Source of the DNA: Costertonia aggregata
Lineage (GTDB): Bacteria > Bacteroidota > Bacteroidia > Flavobacteriales > Flavobacteriaceae
Direction: 5' to 3'
DNA: 64,000 bases
Assembly (NCBI RefSeq): GCF_013402795.1
Contig: NZ_CP058595.1
Span: 407,501-471,500, forward strand
In this document: positions 48,559 to 58,770 of the stretch, in pieces
How positions within the stretch are numbered: position 1 is the first letter of the stretch
How the letters are laid out: every line of letters begins with the position of its first letter
Position numbers and translations under genes: made by a program
Notes under the pieces: model-generated
The model's database searches: none
What the model was told of the DNA's origin: nothing
The model's input: only the letters and a program-made list of their open reading frames with translations

Positions 48559-50016
48559 ATGACCGCCACCCACATACTCCTATTGATCGGAGGGTATTTT
48601 GCAGTACTTTTATTGATTTCTTATTTTACTGGAAAAAACGATACCAATACGGATTTTTTCAAGGGAGGCAAGCAATCCCCATGGTATTTGGTCGCTTTTG
48701 GAATGGTAGGGGCTTCCCTGTCGGGAGTTACCTTTATTTCGGTACCTGGGTGGGTTGAAGGCTCCCAATTCAGCTACATGCAAGTGGTTTTTGGCTACTT
48801 GGTAGGGTATTTCGTTGTCGCCTATGTTTTGATGCCCATTTATTACAGATTGAATGTAATTTCCATATATCAGTATTTGGAAAACCGCTTTGGAACGGTC
48901 AGTTATAAAACCGGGGCTTTCTTCTTTTTTATATCCAGGGTATTGGGTGCTGCATTCCGTTTGTTCTTGGTGGCCATTGTTCTGCAACAATTCGTTTTTG
49001 AAGCATGGAACGTTCCGTTCGAAGTTACCGTAACCTTATCTATTCTATTGATTTGGATATACACGTTCAAGGGCGGTATCAAGACGATTGTTTGGACCGA
49101 TACTTTACAAACGTTGTTTATGCTATTGTCCGTTGGGCTTTCCATCTACTTTATCAATCAAAAACTTGACTGGAGCTTTGGGGAATTTTTTGCTTCAGAA
49201 GAATTGAAAGAGTATGGCAAAATTCTATTTGCCGATGATTTCTTCTCACGAAATCATTTTATAAAATCCTTTATCGGCGGCATGTTCATAACAATCTGCA
49301 TGACCGGGCTAGACCAGGACATGATGCAAAAGAACCTAACTTGCAAAAGCTTAAAGGATGCCCAAAAAAATATGGTGTCCTTTAGTTTGGTTTTGGTAGT
49401 CGTAAATTTTGTTTTCCTTTTACTGGGTGCCTTATTGTTTATATATGCGGCAAAATTCAATATAACCATGCCCATGATGGACGGCGAGCCCAAAGCCGAC
49501 CTACTCTTTCCGGAAATAGCCTTGAACAGCGGATTGGGAATGATCGTTGCCATAACTTTTATGTTGGGTCTAATCGCAGCAGCGTACAGTAGTGCCGATA
49601 GTGCCCTAACCTCGCTGACCACTTCCTTTTGCGTAGATTTTATGAATATTGAAAAGAAAGCTGAAATTCAGCAAAACAAACTCCGTAAGCAAACGCATGT
49701 CGGGATGAGTGTTTTACTGATTATTGTCATCATTATATTTAAACATGTTTTGGATAGGAATGTAATTGACGGGCTGCTAACCGTTGCCACATATACTTAC
49801 GGGCCTTTATTGGGGCTGTTCGCTTTTGGTATTTTCACCAAGCATAAGGTAAAGGACAAATATGTTTGGATAATTGCATTGGCCTCTGTTGTGATTATCG
49901 CTACAATAGGTAGCATACCCCCAAATATACTGGGTGGTTACGAAGTAGGGTATGAATTGCTTCCTATAAACGGTTTACTTACATTTATAGGCCTGTACTT
50001 AATCAAGAAAAACTAA
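48559..50016 (+). CDS. Sodium/solute symporter (SSS family)
   Basis: A 485-residue transporter of the SSS family with about 13 membrane helices. It begins [62 protein letters not shown], the family signature. The glpK start lies 12 nt after its stop, so it probably imports a glycerol-linked or other sugar-alcohol compound. The true substrate is not clear; related SSS proteins carry sugars, sialic acid and others. Confidence 0.87.
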   Translation: MTATHILLLIGGYFAVLLLISYFTGKNDTNTDFFKGGKQSPWYLVAFGMVGASLSGVTFISVPGWVEGSQFSYMQVVFGYLVGYFVVAYVLMPIYYRLNVISIYQYLENRFGTVSYKTGAFFFFISRVLGAAFRLFLVAIVLQQFVFEAWNVPFEVTVTLSILLIWIYTFKGGIKTIVWTDTLQTLFMLLSVGLSIYFINQKLDWSFGEFFASEELKEYGKILFADDFFSRNHFIKSFIGGMFITICMTGLDQDMMQKNLTCKSLKDAQKNMVSFSLVLVVVNFVFLLLGALLFIYAAKFNITMPMMDGEPKADLLFPEIALNSGLGMIVAITFMLGLIAAAYSSADSALTSLTTSFCVDFMNIEKKAEIQQNKLRKQTHVGMSVLLIIVIIIFKHVLDRNVIDGLLTVATYTYGPLLGLFAFGIFTKHKVKDKYVWIIALASVVIIATIGSIPPNILGGYEVGYELLPINGLLTFIGLYLIKKN

Positions 50017-50028
50017 TTTATATATTTC

Positions 50029-51525
50029 ATGGAGCAATATATTCTCGCCCTAGATCAAGGAACCACCAGTTCTCGCGCCGTAATTTTTGATAAAAAAGGA
50101 AATATTGTTTCTACTGCCCAAAAGGAGTTTACACAGTATTTTCCGAAACCGGGATGGGTAGAACATGACCCTATTGAAATCTGGTCAACGCAGGCCGGAA
50201 TGGCGGCGGAAGCTGCAACAAAAAAGGGATTGGGTAGTGAGAACTTGGCCGCAATAGGCATTACCAATCAAAGGGAAACCGTGGTGGTCTGGAACAAAAA
50301 AACAGGAAAACCGGTTTACAACGCCATTGTTTGGCAGGACAAAAGAACATCCGATTTTTGTGATGAACTAAAATCAAAAGGAAAAACCGATGTGATACGC
50401 GAAAAAACCGGGTTGGTCATAGATTCCTATTTTTCGGGCACGAAGGTAAAATGGATTCTGGACAATGTTGAAGGTGCTCGAGAAAAGGCCGAGGCCGGGG
50501 AATTGGCCATGGGTACTATCGATTCATGGCTGATATGGAATATGACCAAAGGCGAACTCCACGTGACCGATGTAACCAACGCCTGCAGAACTTTATTGTT
50601 CAATATAAATACCTTGGCATGGGACGATGAATTGTTGGAACTTCTTACCATACCCGAAAGCATGCTTCCCAAAGTGAAACAATCGAGTGAGGTATACGGG
50701 CATACCAGCCCCAATTTTTTCGCCAGCAAAATACCCATTGCGGGAATCGCAGGGGATCAACAAGCGGCTTTGTTCGGACAAATGTGTACCAGCGAAGGCA
50801 TGGTAAAAAACACTTATGGTACCGGGTGTTTTATGTTGATGAACATTGGCAAAAAACCTATCGTATCCAAAAATAATTTGTTGACTACGGTAGCTTGGAA
50901 AATCAATGGTGAAACCACCTACGCATTGGAAGGCAGTATTTTTATTGCGGGTGCAGTGGTGCAATGGCTTCGTGATAGTCTAAAAATCATAAAAACATCA
51001 GCTGAAGTAGAAAAACTGGCCAGCTCGGTAAATAGTTCGGACGGAGTATATTTAGTCCCTGCTTTCGCAGGGCTCGGGGCACCACATTGGAACCAAAGGG
51101 CCCAAGGCACTATTTTTGGGTTGACGAGAGGTAGTACCGATGCCCATATTGCCAGAGCTGCATTGGAATCCATCGCATACCAAACCATGGATATACTGAA
51201 AGCGATGGAAGCAGATTCCGGTATCTCAATCGAAGAACTTAGGGTTGATGGTGGCGCCACCGTAAACAACATGCTCATGCAATTTCAATCCGATGTTTTG
51301 AACACGGCGACCGTACGCCCAAAAGTTATCGAAACAACCGTAATGGGTGCGGCTTATTTGGCAGGTTTGGCCGTGGGATATTGGGACAGCTTGGAAGACA
51401 TACAAAAAATATGGCAAACCGATGTTCATTTCAAACCCGAGAAACAAAGAGAAACGATTGAGGAAGGCATAAAAGGTTGGTATAAGGCCATTCATGCGTT
51501 GGAATATTGGACGAAACAAAAATAA
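50029..51525 (+). CDS. glpK: Glycerol kinase
   Basis: A 498-residue FGGY kinase that makes sn-glycerol 3-phosphate from glycerol and ATP. It has [35 protein letters not shown], and the FGGY signatures ([54 protein letters not shown]). Length and motifs are full. Between the SSS transporter (12 nt) and glpF (6 nt), it forms the glycerol-use operon. Confidence 0.97.
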   Translation: MEQYILALDQGTTSSRAVIFDKKGNIVSTAQKEFTQYFPKPGWVEHDPIEIWSTQAGMAAEAATKKGLGSENLAAIGITNQRETVVVWNKKTGKPVYNAIVWQDKRTSDFCDELKSKGKTDVIREKTGLVIDSYFSGTKVKWILDNVEGAREKAEAGELAMGTIDSWLIWNMTKGELHVTDVTNACRTLLFNINTLAWDDELLELLTIPESMLPKVKQSSEVYGHTSPNFFASKIPIAGIAGDQQAALFGQMCTSEGMVKNTYGTGCFMLMNIGKKPIVSKNNLLTTVAWKINGETTYALEGSIFIAGAVVQWLRDSLKIIKTSAEVEKLASSVNSSDGVYLVPAFAGLGAPHWNQRAQGTIFGLTRGSTDAHIARAALESIAYQTMDILKAMEADSGISIEELRVDGGATVNNMLMQFQSDVLNTATVRPKVIETTVMGAAYLAGLAVGYWDSLEDIQKIWQTDVHFKPEKQRETIEEGIKGWYKAIHALEYWTKQK

Positions 51526-51531
51526 AGGCAT

Positions 51532-52260
51532 ATGACTCCTTTTATAGCGGAAATTATAGGCACGTTTTTATTACTGCTGCTAGGTGGCGGTGTTGTGGCC
51601 AATGTAATTCTTAAGGGCACCAAAGGTCACGGAAGCGGTTGGATAGTCATTTGTACGGCCTGGGGCCTTGCCGTCTACGTAGGTGTCGTAGTAGCCTCAC
51701 CCTACAGCGGCGCCCATTTAAACCCTGCGGTAAGCATAGGTCTGGCCGTGGCCGGAAAATTTGCATGGGCCAAGGTACCCGCTTACATATTGGGCCAGTT
51801 CATTGGGGCCATGATTGCTGCGTTTTTGGTTTGGCTTACCCACAAGGACCATTTTGATATCACCGAAGATGGTGAAACCAAACGCTCGGTATTTTGTAAT
51901 ACCCCAGCGATACGAAATTATCCCAGAAATCTGCTATGTGAAATCGTGGGTACATTTGTTTTGGTTTTTACCGTTTTATACTTTACCGATGCTACCCTAT
52001 CCGAGCCAGAAACCATGATCGGCCTTGGTTCTTTAGGTGCTTTACCAGTTGCGTTCTTGGTTTGGGGAATAGGTTTATCCTTGGGGGGTACCACAGGGTA
52101 TGCGATCAACCCTGCTAGGGATTTGGGGCCGAGGATCGTACATGCCATTTTACCCATAAAAAACAAGGGCATTAACGATTGGGAGTATGCCTGGGTTCCA
52201 GTGGTAGGCCCTATCATCGGGGGGATTTTAGCAGCACTTCTAATGCTTGCCCTTACTTGA
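51532..52260 (+). CDS. glpF: Glycerol uptake facilitator (aquaglyceroporin)
   Basis: A 242-residue MIP channel with six helices and both NPA boxes (AHLNPAVS, AINPARDLGPR). The Asp right after the second NPA-R is the mark of glycerol facilitators, so glycerol rather than water is the likely substrate. Its last 21 nt overlap the 3' end of the convergent hypothetical gene, with no terminator between. Confidence 0.93.
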   Translation: MTPFIAEIIGTFLLLLLGGGVVANVILKGTKGHGSGWIVICTAWGLAVYVGVVVASPYSGAHLNPAVSIGLAVAGKFAWAKVPAYILGQFIGAMIAAFLVWLTHKDHFDITEDGETKRSVFCNTPAIRNYPRNLLCEIVGTFVLVFTVLYFTDATLSEPETMIGLGSLGALPVAFLVWGIGLSLGGTTGYAINPARDLGPRIVHAILPIKNKGINDWEYAWVPVVGPIIGGILAALLMLALT

Positions 52261-52782
52261 GTCCTTACTCCCGATAAGCAAAATGAGCGTCCGGTAATCA
52301 TCGAGCAGGGATTCTCCTTCCGCATCTAAATATTCTCTGGAAAAGGGATGCCCACCATCTTCACTGTCTAATTGACGCACCAATTTTTGTTCCTGAAAAT
52401 AGCTTTGAATTTTGTTTGTTTCTTCCCAATGATTGATTTTTACCGGAGAAGATTCCCTACCAGTGGGAATAAATGTCTTTTCCTTGGTATAAAACAAATT
52501 ATCATCTTGTGAGTAGAATGATTTTTCAGTCTTCAAACCCCCATTATATCCCTCGAAAAATATTTTCCTGTACTTTTTGTTTTTTTGGTATACTGAGATA
52601 AAAACACTGTCCATCGGAAAGTTTTGTACTTTAAACCGTTGTTTATCTTTATATTTTGAGCTATCGATATTTTTGACCTTGGTATCGATTTCATGTAAAA
52701 CCCAATCCATGTTCATGGATTGCCCAAATCCGTAAAAACCCACCAAAAAGTAAGATAGAAGTAACAAAAACCTTAAAATCAT
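52240..52782 (-). CDS. Secreted hypothetical protein
   Basis: A 180-residue protein with a signal peptide (MILRFLLLLSYFLVGFYGFGQ, cleavage near residue 21). The mature part is charged and Lys/Glu-rich without a known domain. The start ATG at 52782 is preferred over an extension to 52827, which would overlap the CoA-binding gene. Expression is opposite to glpF with a 21-nt tail overlap. I do not recognise it. Confidence 0.6.
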   Translation of the reverse strand: MILRFLLLLSYFLVGFYGFGQSMNMDWVLHEIDTKVKNIDSSKYKDKQRFKVQNFPMDSVFISVYQKNKKYRKIFFEGYNGGLKTEKSFYSQDDNLFYTKEKTFIPTGRESSPVKINHWEETNKIQSYFQEQKLVRQLDSEDGGHPFSREYLDAEGESLLDDYRTLILLIGSKDSSKGKH

Positions 52783-52786
52783 TTTT

Positions 52787-53146
52787 TTAATATTGATGAG
52801 TGGCCAATAATACCAAAGTACATGCAACTTCGACTTGTATATTGCTTTCTTCTAAAAGCGGGTAGAATTGCGGATTCTCTGTTCCCGGATTAAAAATGAC
52901 CCGATTTGGCTGCAGATTAATGATGTGATTATAATATTCCGGCTGTCTTTTTGGGTTTATATACAGGGTTACAGTGTGTATATCCTGAAAACTATCTAGG
53001 CGATCAGCAATATGCACTCCATGAACTTCCCCTTTTCTTAGACCAAATGCAACCGTAGGAATATCGTTATCTACCAGACGTTTTATAGCAATATTGCTGT
53101 AACGCCCTGATTTTAAGGATGCACCAAAAACAAGTGTTTTTTTCAT
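52787..53146 (-). CDS. CoA-binding domain (YccU-like) protein
   Basis: A 119-residue single-domain protein of the CoA-binding (YccU-like) family with an N-terminal Rossmann turn (LVFGASLKSGRYSNIAIKRLVDND), a VAFGLRKGEVHGVHI segment and the NPGTENPQFYPLLEE stretch. It probably binds a nucleotide, such as CoA. It lies 4 nt before the secreted protein, so the two share a transcript. Confidence 0.85.
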   Translation of the reverse strand: MKKTLVFGASLKSGRYSNIAIKRLVDNDIPTVAFGLRKGEVHGVHIADRLDSFQDIHTVTLYINPKRQPEYYNHIINLQPNRVIFNPGTENPQFYPLLEESNIQVEVACTLVLLATHQY

Positions 53147-53223
53147 GTGTTAATTACGATGTTAAACTCTGTTAAGTACTGTAACTTTTTTGAAAAAAAA
53201 TCGTCCTTTAGTAAGTTGAAAAA

Positions 53224-53238
53224 CATCAATCATTGATG
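53224..53238. repeat. Short inverted repeat upstream of the CoA-binding gene
   Basis: A perfect 7-bp inverted repeat around one base: CATCAATCATTGATG. It sits between the CoA-binding gene start and the fabH terminator, about 78 nt before the start. An operator is possible; no known protein is matched. Confidence 0.4.
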
Positions 53239-53291
53239 GTGCTATATATTTATAGTTAATGGTTAGTGTTTAATATAGCCTGTCAATGAAA

Positions 53292-53317
53292 GAAACCCTG
53301 GCTCATGCCGGGGTTTC
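53292..53317 (-). terminator. Terminator after fabH
   Basis: The hairpin GAAACCCTGGC / GCCGGGGTTTC (one G-T) with loop TCAT lies 7 nt past the fabH stop. It is followed by TTTCTTT on minus. Confidence 0.75.
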
Positions 53318-53323
53318 GATTTT

Positions 53324-54331
53324 TTACCATTTGATGATAACGCTGCCCCACGTAAAACCACTCCCGAAGGCAGCCAATACTACAACATCACCTTCTTTTA
53401 CCTTATCCTTTTCCCAAGCTTCAGTCAGTGCTATCGGTATTGATGCTGCTGTGGTGTTGCCATAGTTCATAATATTGTTGAACACTTGATCGTCGCTTAA
53501 CCCAAACTTTTTTTGTATAAACTGCGAAATGCGCAGGTTGGCCTGATGTGGCACCAGCATATCAATATCCGTTGACTGTAGATGGTTTGCCTCTAAACCT
53601 TCCATAATGACCTCGCTAAAACGAACTACCGCGTTCTTAAAAACAAACTGCCCGTTCATATACGGAAAATAGGATTCGTCATTGGGGTCGTTTTCATCTA
53701 TAATATCCGTTACCCAACGTTTTCCCATTCCAGGGGCAATGAGTGAAAGTTCTTCGGCATGTTGCCCTTCTGAATGCAAGTGTGTGGACAAAATTCCTTT
53801 GGAAGTATCTTCTTCCCTGCTCAATACCGCCGCACCGGCCCCATCGCCAAAAATCACGGAAACGCCCCTGCCCCTTGTAGTCATATCCAAACCATGTGAA
53901 TGTAGTTCGGAGCCAATAACAAGAATATTTTTATACATACCGCTTTTAATGTATTGGTCGGCAACTGAAACTGCATATACGAATCCCGAGCATTGGTTTC
54001 TAATATCCAAAGCACCAACAGTTTTTATGCCCAAATCCCGTTGTACCAAAACACCGGGGCCAGGAAAATAATAATCTGGGCTTAAGGTCGCGAATATGAT
54101 GAAATCTATATCGTCCTTATCCAAGCCAGCTCTTTCAATAGCTATTTTTGCAGCCTTTACTCCCATGGTAGTAGTAGTATCCTCGCCTTTGACCACATGT
54201 CTACGCTCTTTTATTCCTGTGCGCTCTTGTATCCAAGTATCATTTGTATCCATTACTTTAGAGAGGTCGTCGTTGGTCACGACATTGTCCGGTACATAGT
54301 ATCCTAATCCTATTATTTTTGAATTGTACAT
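53324..54331 (-). CDS. fabH: Beta-ketoacyl-ACP synthase III
   Basis: It starts fatty-acid synthesis by condensing acetyl-CoA (or a branched acyl-CoA) with malonyl-ACP. The 335-residue thiolase-fold enzyme has the catalytic triad: Cys114 (NQCSGFVYA), His in VPHQANLRI, Asn in NYGNTTAASIP. It shows SGMYKNILVIGSELHS and the end WEKDKVKEGDVVVLAAFGSGFTWGS. The gene is monocistronic on minus, without the usual rpmF-plsX neighbours, but a terminator ends it. Confidence 0.95.
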   Translation of the reverse strand: MYNSKIIGLGYYVPDNVVTNDDLSKVMDTNDTWIQERTGIKERRHVVKGEDTTTTMGVKAAKIAIERAGLDKDDIDFIIFATLSPDYYFPGPGVLVQRDLGIKTVGALDIRNQCSGFVYAVSVADQYIKSGMYKNILVIGSELHSHGLDMTTRGRGVSVIFGDGAGAAVLSREEDTSKGILSTHLHSEGQHAEELSLIAPGMGKRWVTDIIDENDPNDESYFPYMNGQFVFKNAVVRFSEVIMEGLEANHLQSTDIDMLVPHQANLRISQFIQKKFGLSDDQVFNNIMNYGNTTAASIPIALTEAWEKDKVKEGDVVVLAAFGSGFTWGSVIIKW

Positions 54332-54664
54332 AACTCTTTAATTTAGTTTTTTAATCGGCTTTTCGGGATGGGCGTTTGAGATATTATCGGTACTTGGTTA
54401 TATAATGTAAATATAGGATATTAAGTAGAATCGACTACCAATATGGGGTTTTGATTGTTCGTACATAATTTGAGCAAAAACTATTAGGATTTTTTAACAA
54501 ACCGATAAAACAAAAAAATTGTGTTTTTGACTACCTTGGGGCGTTATCAATAATGTACCTGTTACGTGCTTTTGAAAATAGCATTTTTTTAGAAAAGCTG
54601 GAAACATTCAAAAAGCTTCTCTTTATAGTTACATTTATTCCTAAGTCACTTAAAAACCACTATC
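54332..54664. other. 333-bp divergent intergenic region
   Basis: This AT-rich stretch separates fabH (minus) from the S9 peptidase (plus) and must hold both promoters. I see no convincing TTG-N19-TAnnTTTG pair; TACCTTGG near 54530 is a weak plus-strand -7 candidate. No RNA gene or hairpin was found. Confidence 0.5.
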
Positions 54665-57115
54665 ATGAAAAAATCTTTTTTACTCCTAGTGCTCTTTATC
54701 GGATGTATTGGATTCTCCCAAGAAAACCTAGAATACCAAAAACCCCCGAAAGATATACTGGACTTGGTAGATGCGCCATTGGCGCCATCGGTTTTGATCA
54801 GTGACGATGGTACGCATATGGTGATGTTGTATCGTGATTATTACAAATCGATCGCAGAACTTTCAGAGACCGAGCTACGTTTGGCCGGACTCCGGATAAA
54901 CCCAAAGACCAATATTGGCAGTAGAACAAATTACTACAATAATATAAAAATCAAATCCCCAAGGGCGAGCTCGGCCGATCAAGTTTCGGGATTACCGGAA
55001 AATCCAAGATTAGCCAATTTTAAATGGTCCCCCGACCAGAGCAAGATCGCCGTGACCAATACGACCAAAAAAGGTGTAGAGGTCTGGGTCTTGGACTTGG
55101 AAAAAGCAGCGGTTACTAAAATTACGGATGCCAATGTAAACGCCAATATGGGCGATGTAATCAACTGGTTTAAGGACGGTAAAAGTGTTTTGGTAAAAAT
55201 GCTGCCCGACGATAGGAAAGATTTGATTAATGCAGCAGAGGCCGTACCGCAAGGGCCCACCATTTCTTCAAATGATGGCAAAAAAGCCCAGAACAGAACG
55301 TACCAAGATTTATTGAAAAACCCGAATGACGAGTTTAATTTTGAGCAATTGGCACGCTCAGAACTTTATAAAGTTGGTTTGGATGGGACAAAATCCCTTT
55401 GGAAAAAAGCCGATATGTATTCATCCATCAGTTTTTCCCCTGATGGAAACTACACCATGGTGGTCACTATAGACAAACCTTTCTCTTACTTGGTGCCGTA
55501 TCGTAGGTTTCCTTCAAAGACCAACATTTATTCCAAAGATGGCAAGATAGTATCGGAATTATTGCAAGTGCCCCTCATCGAGGATTTGCCCAAGGGGTTT
55601 ATGGCCGTAAGAATGGGAATGCGAGAAATAAGTTGGCGAAATGATAAACCATCAACTTTGATCTATGCACAAGCTTTGGACGGTGGCGATCCAGAAAACA
55701 AAGTAGCGTATCGTGATGAAATTTTTGAAATTGATGCCCCTTTTACCACAAGTGGCAAAAGCATATTAAAACTTAAGAACCGATATGGCGGCATACAATG
55801 GGGCGATGAAAACACGGCAATCGCCTATGACTACTGGTGGAACGATAGAAATACGAAAACATACCTTTTTGACCCCTCCAATGCTTCAAAAGAGGTCAAA
55901 ATACTATCAGACAGAAATTATCAAGACGTCTACAGCGACCCTGGTGACTTTGTCACACAACGTAATGAGTATGGCCAGCCTATACTTGCTTTAAACAATG
56001 GGAGGAACGCATATCTTCTTGGGGACGGCTATACAAAAGACGGACAATTTCCCTTCGTGGACAAAATAGATTTGAAATCACAGAATACAATTAGACTATA
56101 CACCTCCAAATTAGAAGGCAAAAAGGAAAATCTAATCGAGTACAATGCCGAGAAAGACGAATTATTGGTTCGTATCGAATCCCCAAGCGAATACCCCAAT
56201 TACTATTATAAAAGCTTGAAAAAACGAAAAGGCCCTCAGCAACTCACCAATTTTGAAAATCCGTTTAAGAGTATACAAAATGTTCATAAAGAGGTCATTA
56301 CGTATAAAAGAGAGGATGGCTTGGAACTTACGGGCACATTATATTTACCAGTAGACTACGATGAAACAAAAAAAGAGAAAAAACCCATGATTCTTTGGGC
56401 TTATCCTAGGGAATACAAGGACAAGAACAGTGCTTCGCAAAACACGCAAAATCCCAATGAATTTACTTATCCCTATTGGGGTTCCCCCATTTATTGGGTA
56501 ACGCAGGGCTATGTGGTCTTGGATGATGCCGCATTCCCCATTATTGGTGAAGAAGACGAACAGCCGAATGATACCTTTAGAACGCAACTGGTCTCCAATG
56601 CCAAGGCCGCAATTGATGCCGTTGACGAATTGGGCTATATCGATAGAAAAAAAGTAGCGGTTGGTGGTCATAGCTATGGCGCTTTTATGGTGGCCAACCT
56701 ATTGTCCCATTCAAACTTGTTCGCTGCGGGTATCGCCAGAAGCGGTGCATATAATAGAACCTTGACCCCTTTCGGGTTCCAGAGCGAGGAACGCAATTAC
56801 TGGGAGGCCCCAGAAGTGTACTATACCATGTCACCGTTTATGCATGCCGATAAGATGAAAACACCGCTGCTATTGATACATGGCGAAGCCGATAACAACT
56901 CTGGCACCTACCCCATGCAAAGCGAGCGTTACTTTAACGCCCTCAAAGGTTTGGGAGCTACCGTTAGATTGGTCATGCTGCCCAAAGAAAGCCATGGATA
57001 TAGAGCGAAGGAAAGTGTATTACATTTGCTGTGGGAACAAGACCAATGGTTGAACAAGTATGTAAAACAGGAGGAAAATACCATTTCTACACCCGAAACT
57101 ATTGGGAAAGATTGA
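54665..57115 (+). CDS. Secreted prolyl-oligopeptidase-family (S9) peptidase
   Basis: An 816-residue secreted serine peptidase: signal peptide (MKKSFLLLVLFIGCIGFSQ), an N-terminal beta-propeller (about residues 50-540) and a C-terminal alpha/beta hydrolase domain. The catalytic triad lies at Ser670 (GGHSYGAFM), Asp743 (HGEADNNSG) and His777 (ESHGY). Its family releases peptides, usually dipeptidyl or oligopeptidyl, in the periplasm. A terminator-like hairpin follows 20 nt after the stop. Confidence 0.93.
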   Translation: MKKSFLLLVLFIGCIGFSQENLEYQKPPKDILDLVDAPLAPSVLISDDGTHMVMLYRDYYKSIAELSETELRLAGLRINPKTNIGSRTNYYNNIKIKSPRASSADQVSGLPENPRLANFKWSPDQSKIAVTNTTKKGVEVWVLDLEKAAVTKITDANVNANMGDVINWFKDGKSVLVKMLPDDRKDLINAAEAVPQGPTISSNDGKKAQNRTYQDLLKNPNDEFNFEQLARSELYKVGLDGTKSLWKKADMYSSISFSPDGNYTMVVTIDKPFSYLVPYRRFPSKTNIYSKDGKIVSELLQVPLIEDLPKGFMAVRMGMREISWRNDKPSTLIYAQALDGGDPENKVAYRDEIFEIDAPFTTSGKSILKLKNRYGGIQWGDENTAIAYDYWWNDRNTKTYLFDPSNASKEVKILSDRNYQDVYSDPGDFVTQRNEYGQPILALNNGRNAYLLGDGYTKDGQFPFVDKIDLKSQNTIRLYTSKLEGKKENLIEYNAEKDELLVRIESPSEYPNYYYKSLKKRKGPQQLTNFENPFKSIQNVHKEVITYKREDGLELTGTLYLPVDYDETKKEKKPMILWAYPREYKDKNSASQNTQNPNEFTYPYWGSPIYWVTQGYVVLDDAAFPIIGEEDEQPNDTFRTQLVSNAKAAIDAVDELGYIDRKKVAVGGHSYGAFMVANLLSHSNLFAAGIARSGAYNRTLTPFGFQSEERNYWEAPEVYYTMSPFMHADKMKTPLLLIHGEADNNSGTYPMQSERYFNALKGLGATVRLVMLPKESHGYRAKESVLHLLWEQDQWLNKYVKQEENTISTPETIGKD

Positions 57116-57136
57116 TCTATTTTTTCCTTTTGTTGA

Positions 57137-57166
57137 TGAAACCCTGTCAATTCAGTGAGGGTTTCA
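57137..57166 (+). terminator. Possible terminator after the S9 peptidase
   Basis: A hairpin TGAAACCCT / AGGGTTTCA with a 12-nt loop lies about 20 nt past the stop. The T tract afterwards is weak (GGATTTTG), so confidence is moderate. Confidence 0.5.
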
Positions 57167-57440
57167 TGGATTTTGAACCTTACCAAACCAGTATACAAAC
57201 CGTTACGTATTTCGAAAATATATGTAATCGATTGTATATCAGATTGATTTTGAGGAACCAAAATCGTACTTTGGCTAAGTTGAATAGAACTATCGAGAAC
57301 AGTTTTTTTAAAAGAAATTCAATGAAACTGTGGTGCTATTGAGCAAAAAATGAAGTGAAATTCACTGTCTGAATTGCATGGCAATGACTATTTTACGTAT
57401 TGTCTAAAAAATGCAATCGGTCAATTTAATCAACTCTGGC
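57167..57440. other. Intergenic region with no recognisable gene
   Basis: The space from the hairpin to the ABC1 gene end (on minus) is AT-rich; with the hairpin, the full gene-free stretch is 325 bp. I see only a weak reading frame on plus without conserved features, no RNA gene, and no clear promoter. It lies between convergent genes. Confidence 0.5.
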
Positions 57441-58751
57441 TTAATCCAAATATTTTCTAAAATTGTTGACCTCTACTTTCGCATTTAGGTCGTGCAAAAG
57501 ATTATAGAGCCCAAAGAACGTTCTGTTGATGTAAAGAAAATGTTTGGAACCTCTATTTCCGTTCATTTTACGTATTTGGTCATCCTTTGAATAGCGTTCG
57601 CTCAAATCGGCAATTCTGCCCCAAAAATCATCTGCTCCAAAATCAAACCGTTCTTCGTTAAAAGGTAGTGTGAACAATGTCAACATTTCCTTAAAAAGTG
57701 CTTTGAAAAATTTGAGTTCCTCCGGTGTATCGGTTGTGTTCAAAATTTCAAGCTCGTAGAGCTTTTTCATGAAAATGGTATCGTTCTCAATGTTTTCACG
57801 TTTGGCGAGTTCAAAGTAAGGTACGTAAAATTCATCAGGCACTTCTTTGATACATCCAAAATCAATAGCGATAAGTGTTCCCCTGTCGCTTATCAAAAAG
57901 TTTCCTGGATGTGGATCGGCATGTACCTTTCTTAGACCGTGCATTTGGAACATGTAGAAATCCCATAAGGCTTGACCTAATTTATTTCCCAGTTCGGGAC
58001 TAAAGTCGGTTTTTGCGAATTCACTCAAATGCTGGCCGTTCATCCAATCCATCGTAATGATGCGTTCACTTGATAAATCTTCGTAGTATTTTGGAAATTC
58101 CATATTTGGAATACCGGCACAAGCCTCGGTTATCTCTTTGCTTTGTTCTATTTCCAGTAAATAATTGGTTTCCTCTACCAGTTTATGCTCAACTTCCTTA
58201 AAATATTTATCGGAATCCTTTCCCTGTAGATTGAACATGCGAATGGCAATTGGTTTTACCAAGGCCAAGTCGCTACTAATACTTTCCGCAACTCCGGGAT
58301 ACTGTATCTTGACCGCTAGTTGTTTACCATTTTTGGTTGCTTTGTGCACTTGGCCGATACTAGCTGCATTAATGGAATCCTTATTAAACGTATCGAAAAT
58401 ATCCTCAGGATACTTGTCCAAATATTTTTTAAAAGTCTTTCTTACCAAGGGTGCCGAAAGCGGCGGAACCGAAAATTGGGATAGAGAAAACTTTTCAACA
58501 TAGGCACTGGGCAGAAGGTTTTTCTCCATACTCAGCATTTGCGCAACCTTGAGTGCACTGCCCTTTAAACTTTTTAAGCCATCATAAATATCCCCTGCAT
58601 TATCCTCATTGAGTTCATCTTTGGTAAGTTCGGGATTAACCAATTTTTTACCATAATATTTTACGTAGTTGCCGCCGATTTTAACACCGGTCTTTACCAG
58701 TTTACCTGCACGTTCAATTTTTCCAGTAGGTATTCGATCCAGTGTCTTCAT
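57441..58751 (-). CDS. ABC1/UbiB-family atypical kinase
   Basis: A 436-residue ABC1 (AarF/UbiB) protein. It keeps the KxGQ-type N-terminal region as LKGSALKVAQMLSMEKNLLP, the ATP-lysine in LAVKIQYPGV, and the catalytic loop HADPHPGNFLISDRGTLIAIDFG. Relatives support ubiquinone synthesis or membrane-lipid handling; here no quinone genes are nearby. It lies 19 nt after a TetR gene, which probably regulates it. Confidence 0.92.
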   Translation of the reverse strand: MKTLDRIPTGKIERAGKLVKTGVKIGGNYVKYYGKKLVNPELTKDELNEDNAGDIYDGLKSLKGSALKVAQMLSMEKNLLPSAYVEKFSLSQFSVPPLSAPLVRKTFKKYLDKYPEDIFDTFNKDSINAASIGQVHKATKNGKQLAVKIQYPGVAESISSDLALVKPIAIRMFNLQGKDSDKYFKEVEHKLVEETNYLLEIEQSKEITEACAGIPNMEFPKYYEDLSSERIITMDWMNGQHLSEFAKTDFSPELGNKLGQALWDFYMFQMHGLRKVHADPHPGNFLISDRGTLIAIDFGCIKEVPDEFYVPYFELAKRENIENDTIFMKKLYELEILNTTDTPEELKFFKALFKEMLTLFTLPFNEERFDFGADDFWGRIADLSERYSKDDQIRKMNGNRGSKHFLYINRTFFGLYNLLHDLNAKVEVNNFRKYLD

Positions 58752-58770
58752 ATACTTTAACTATAACAGA

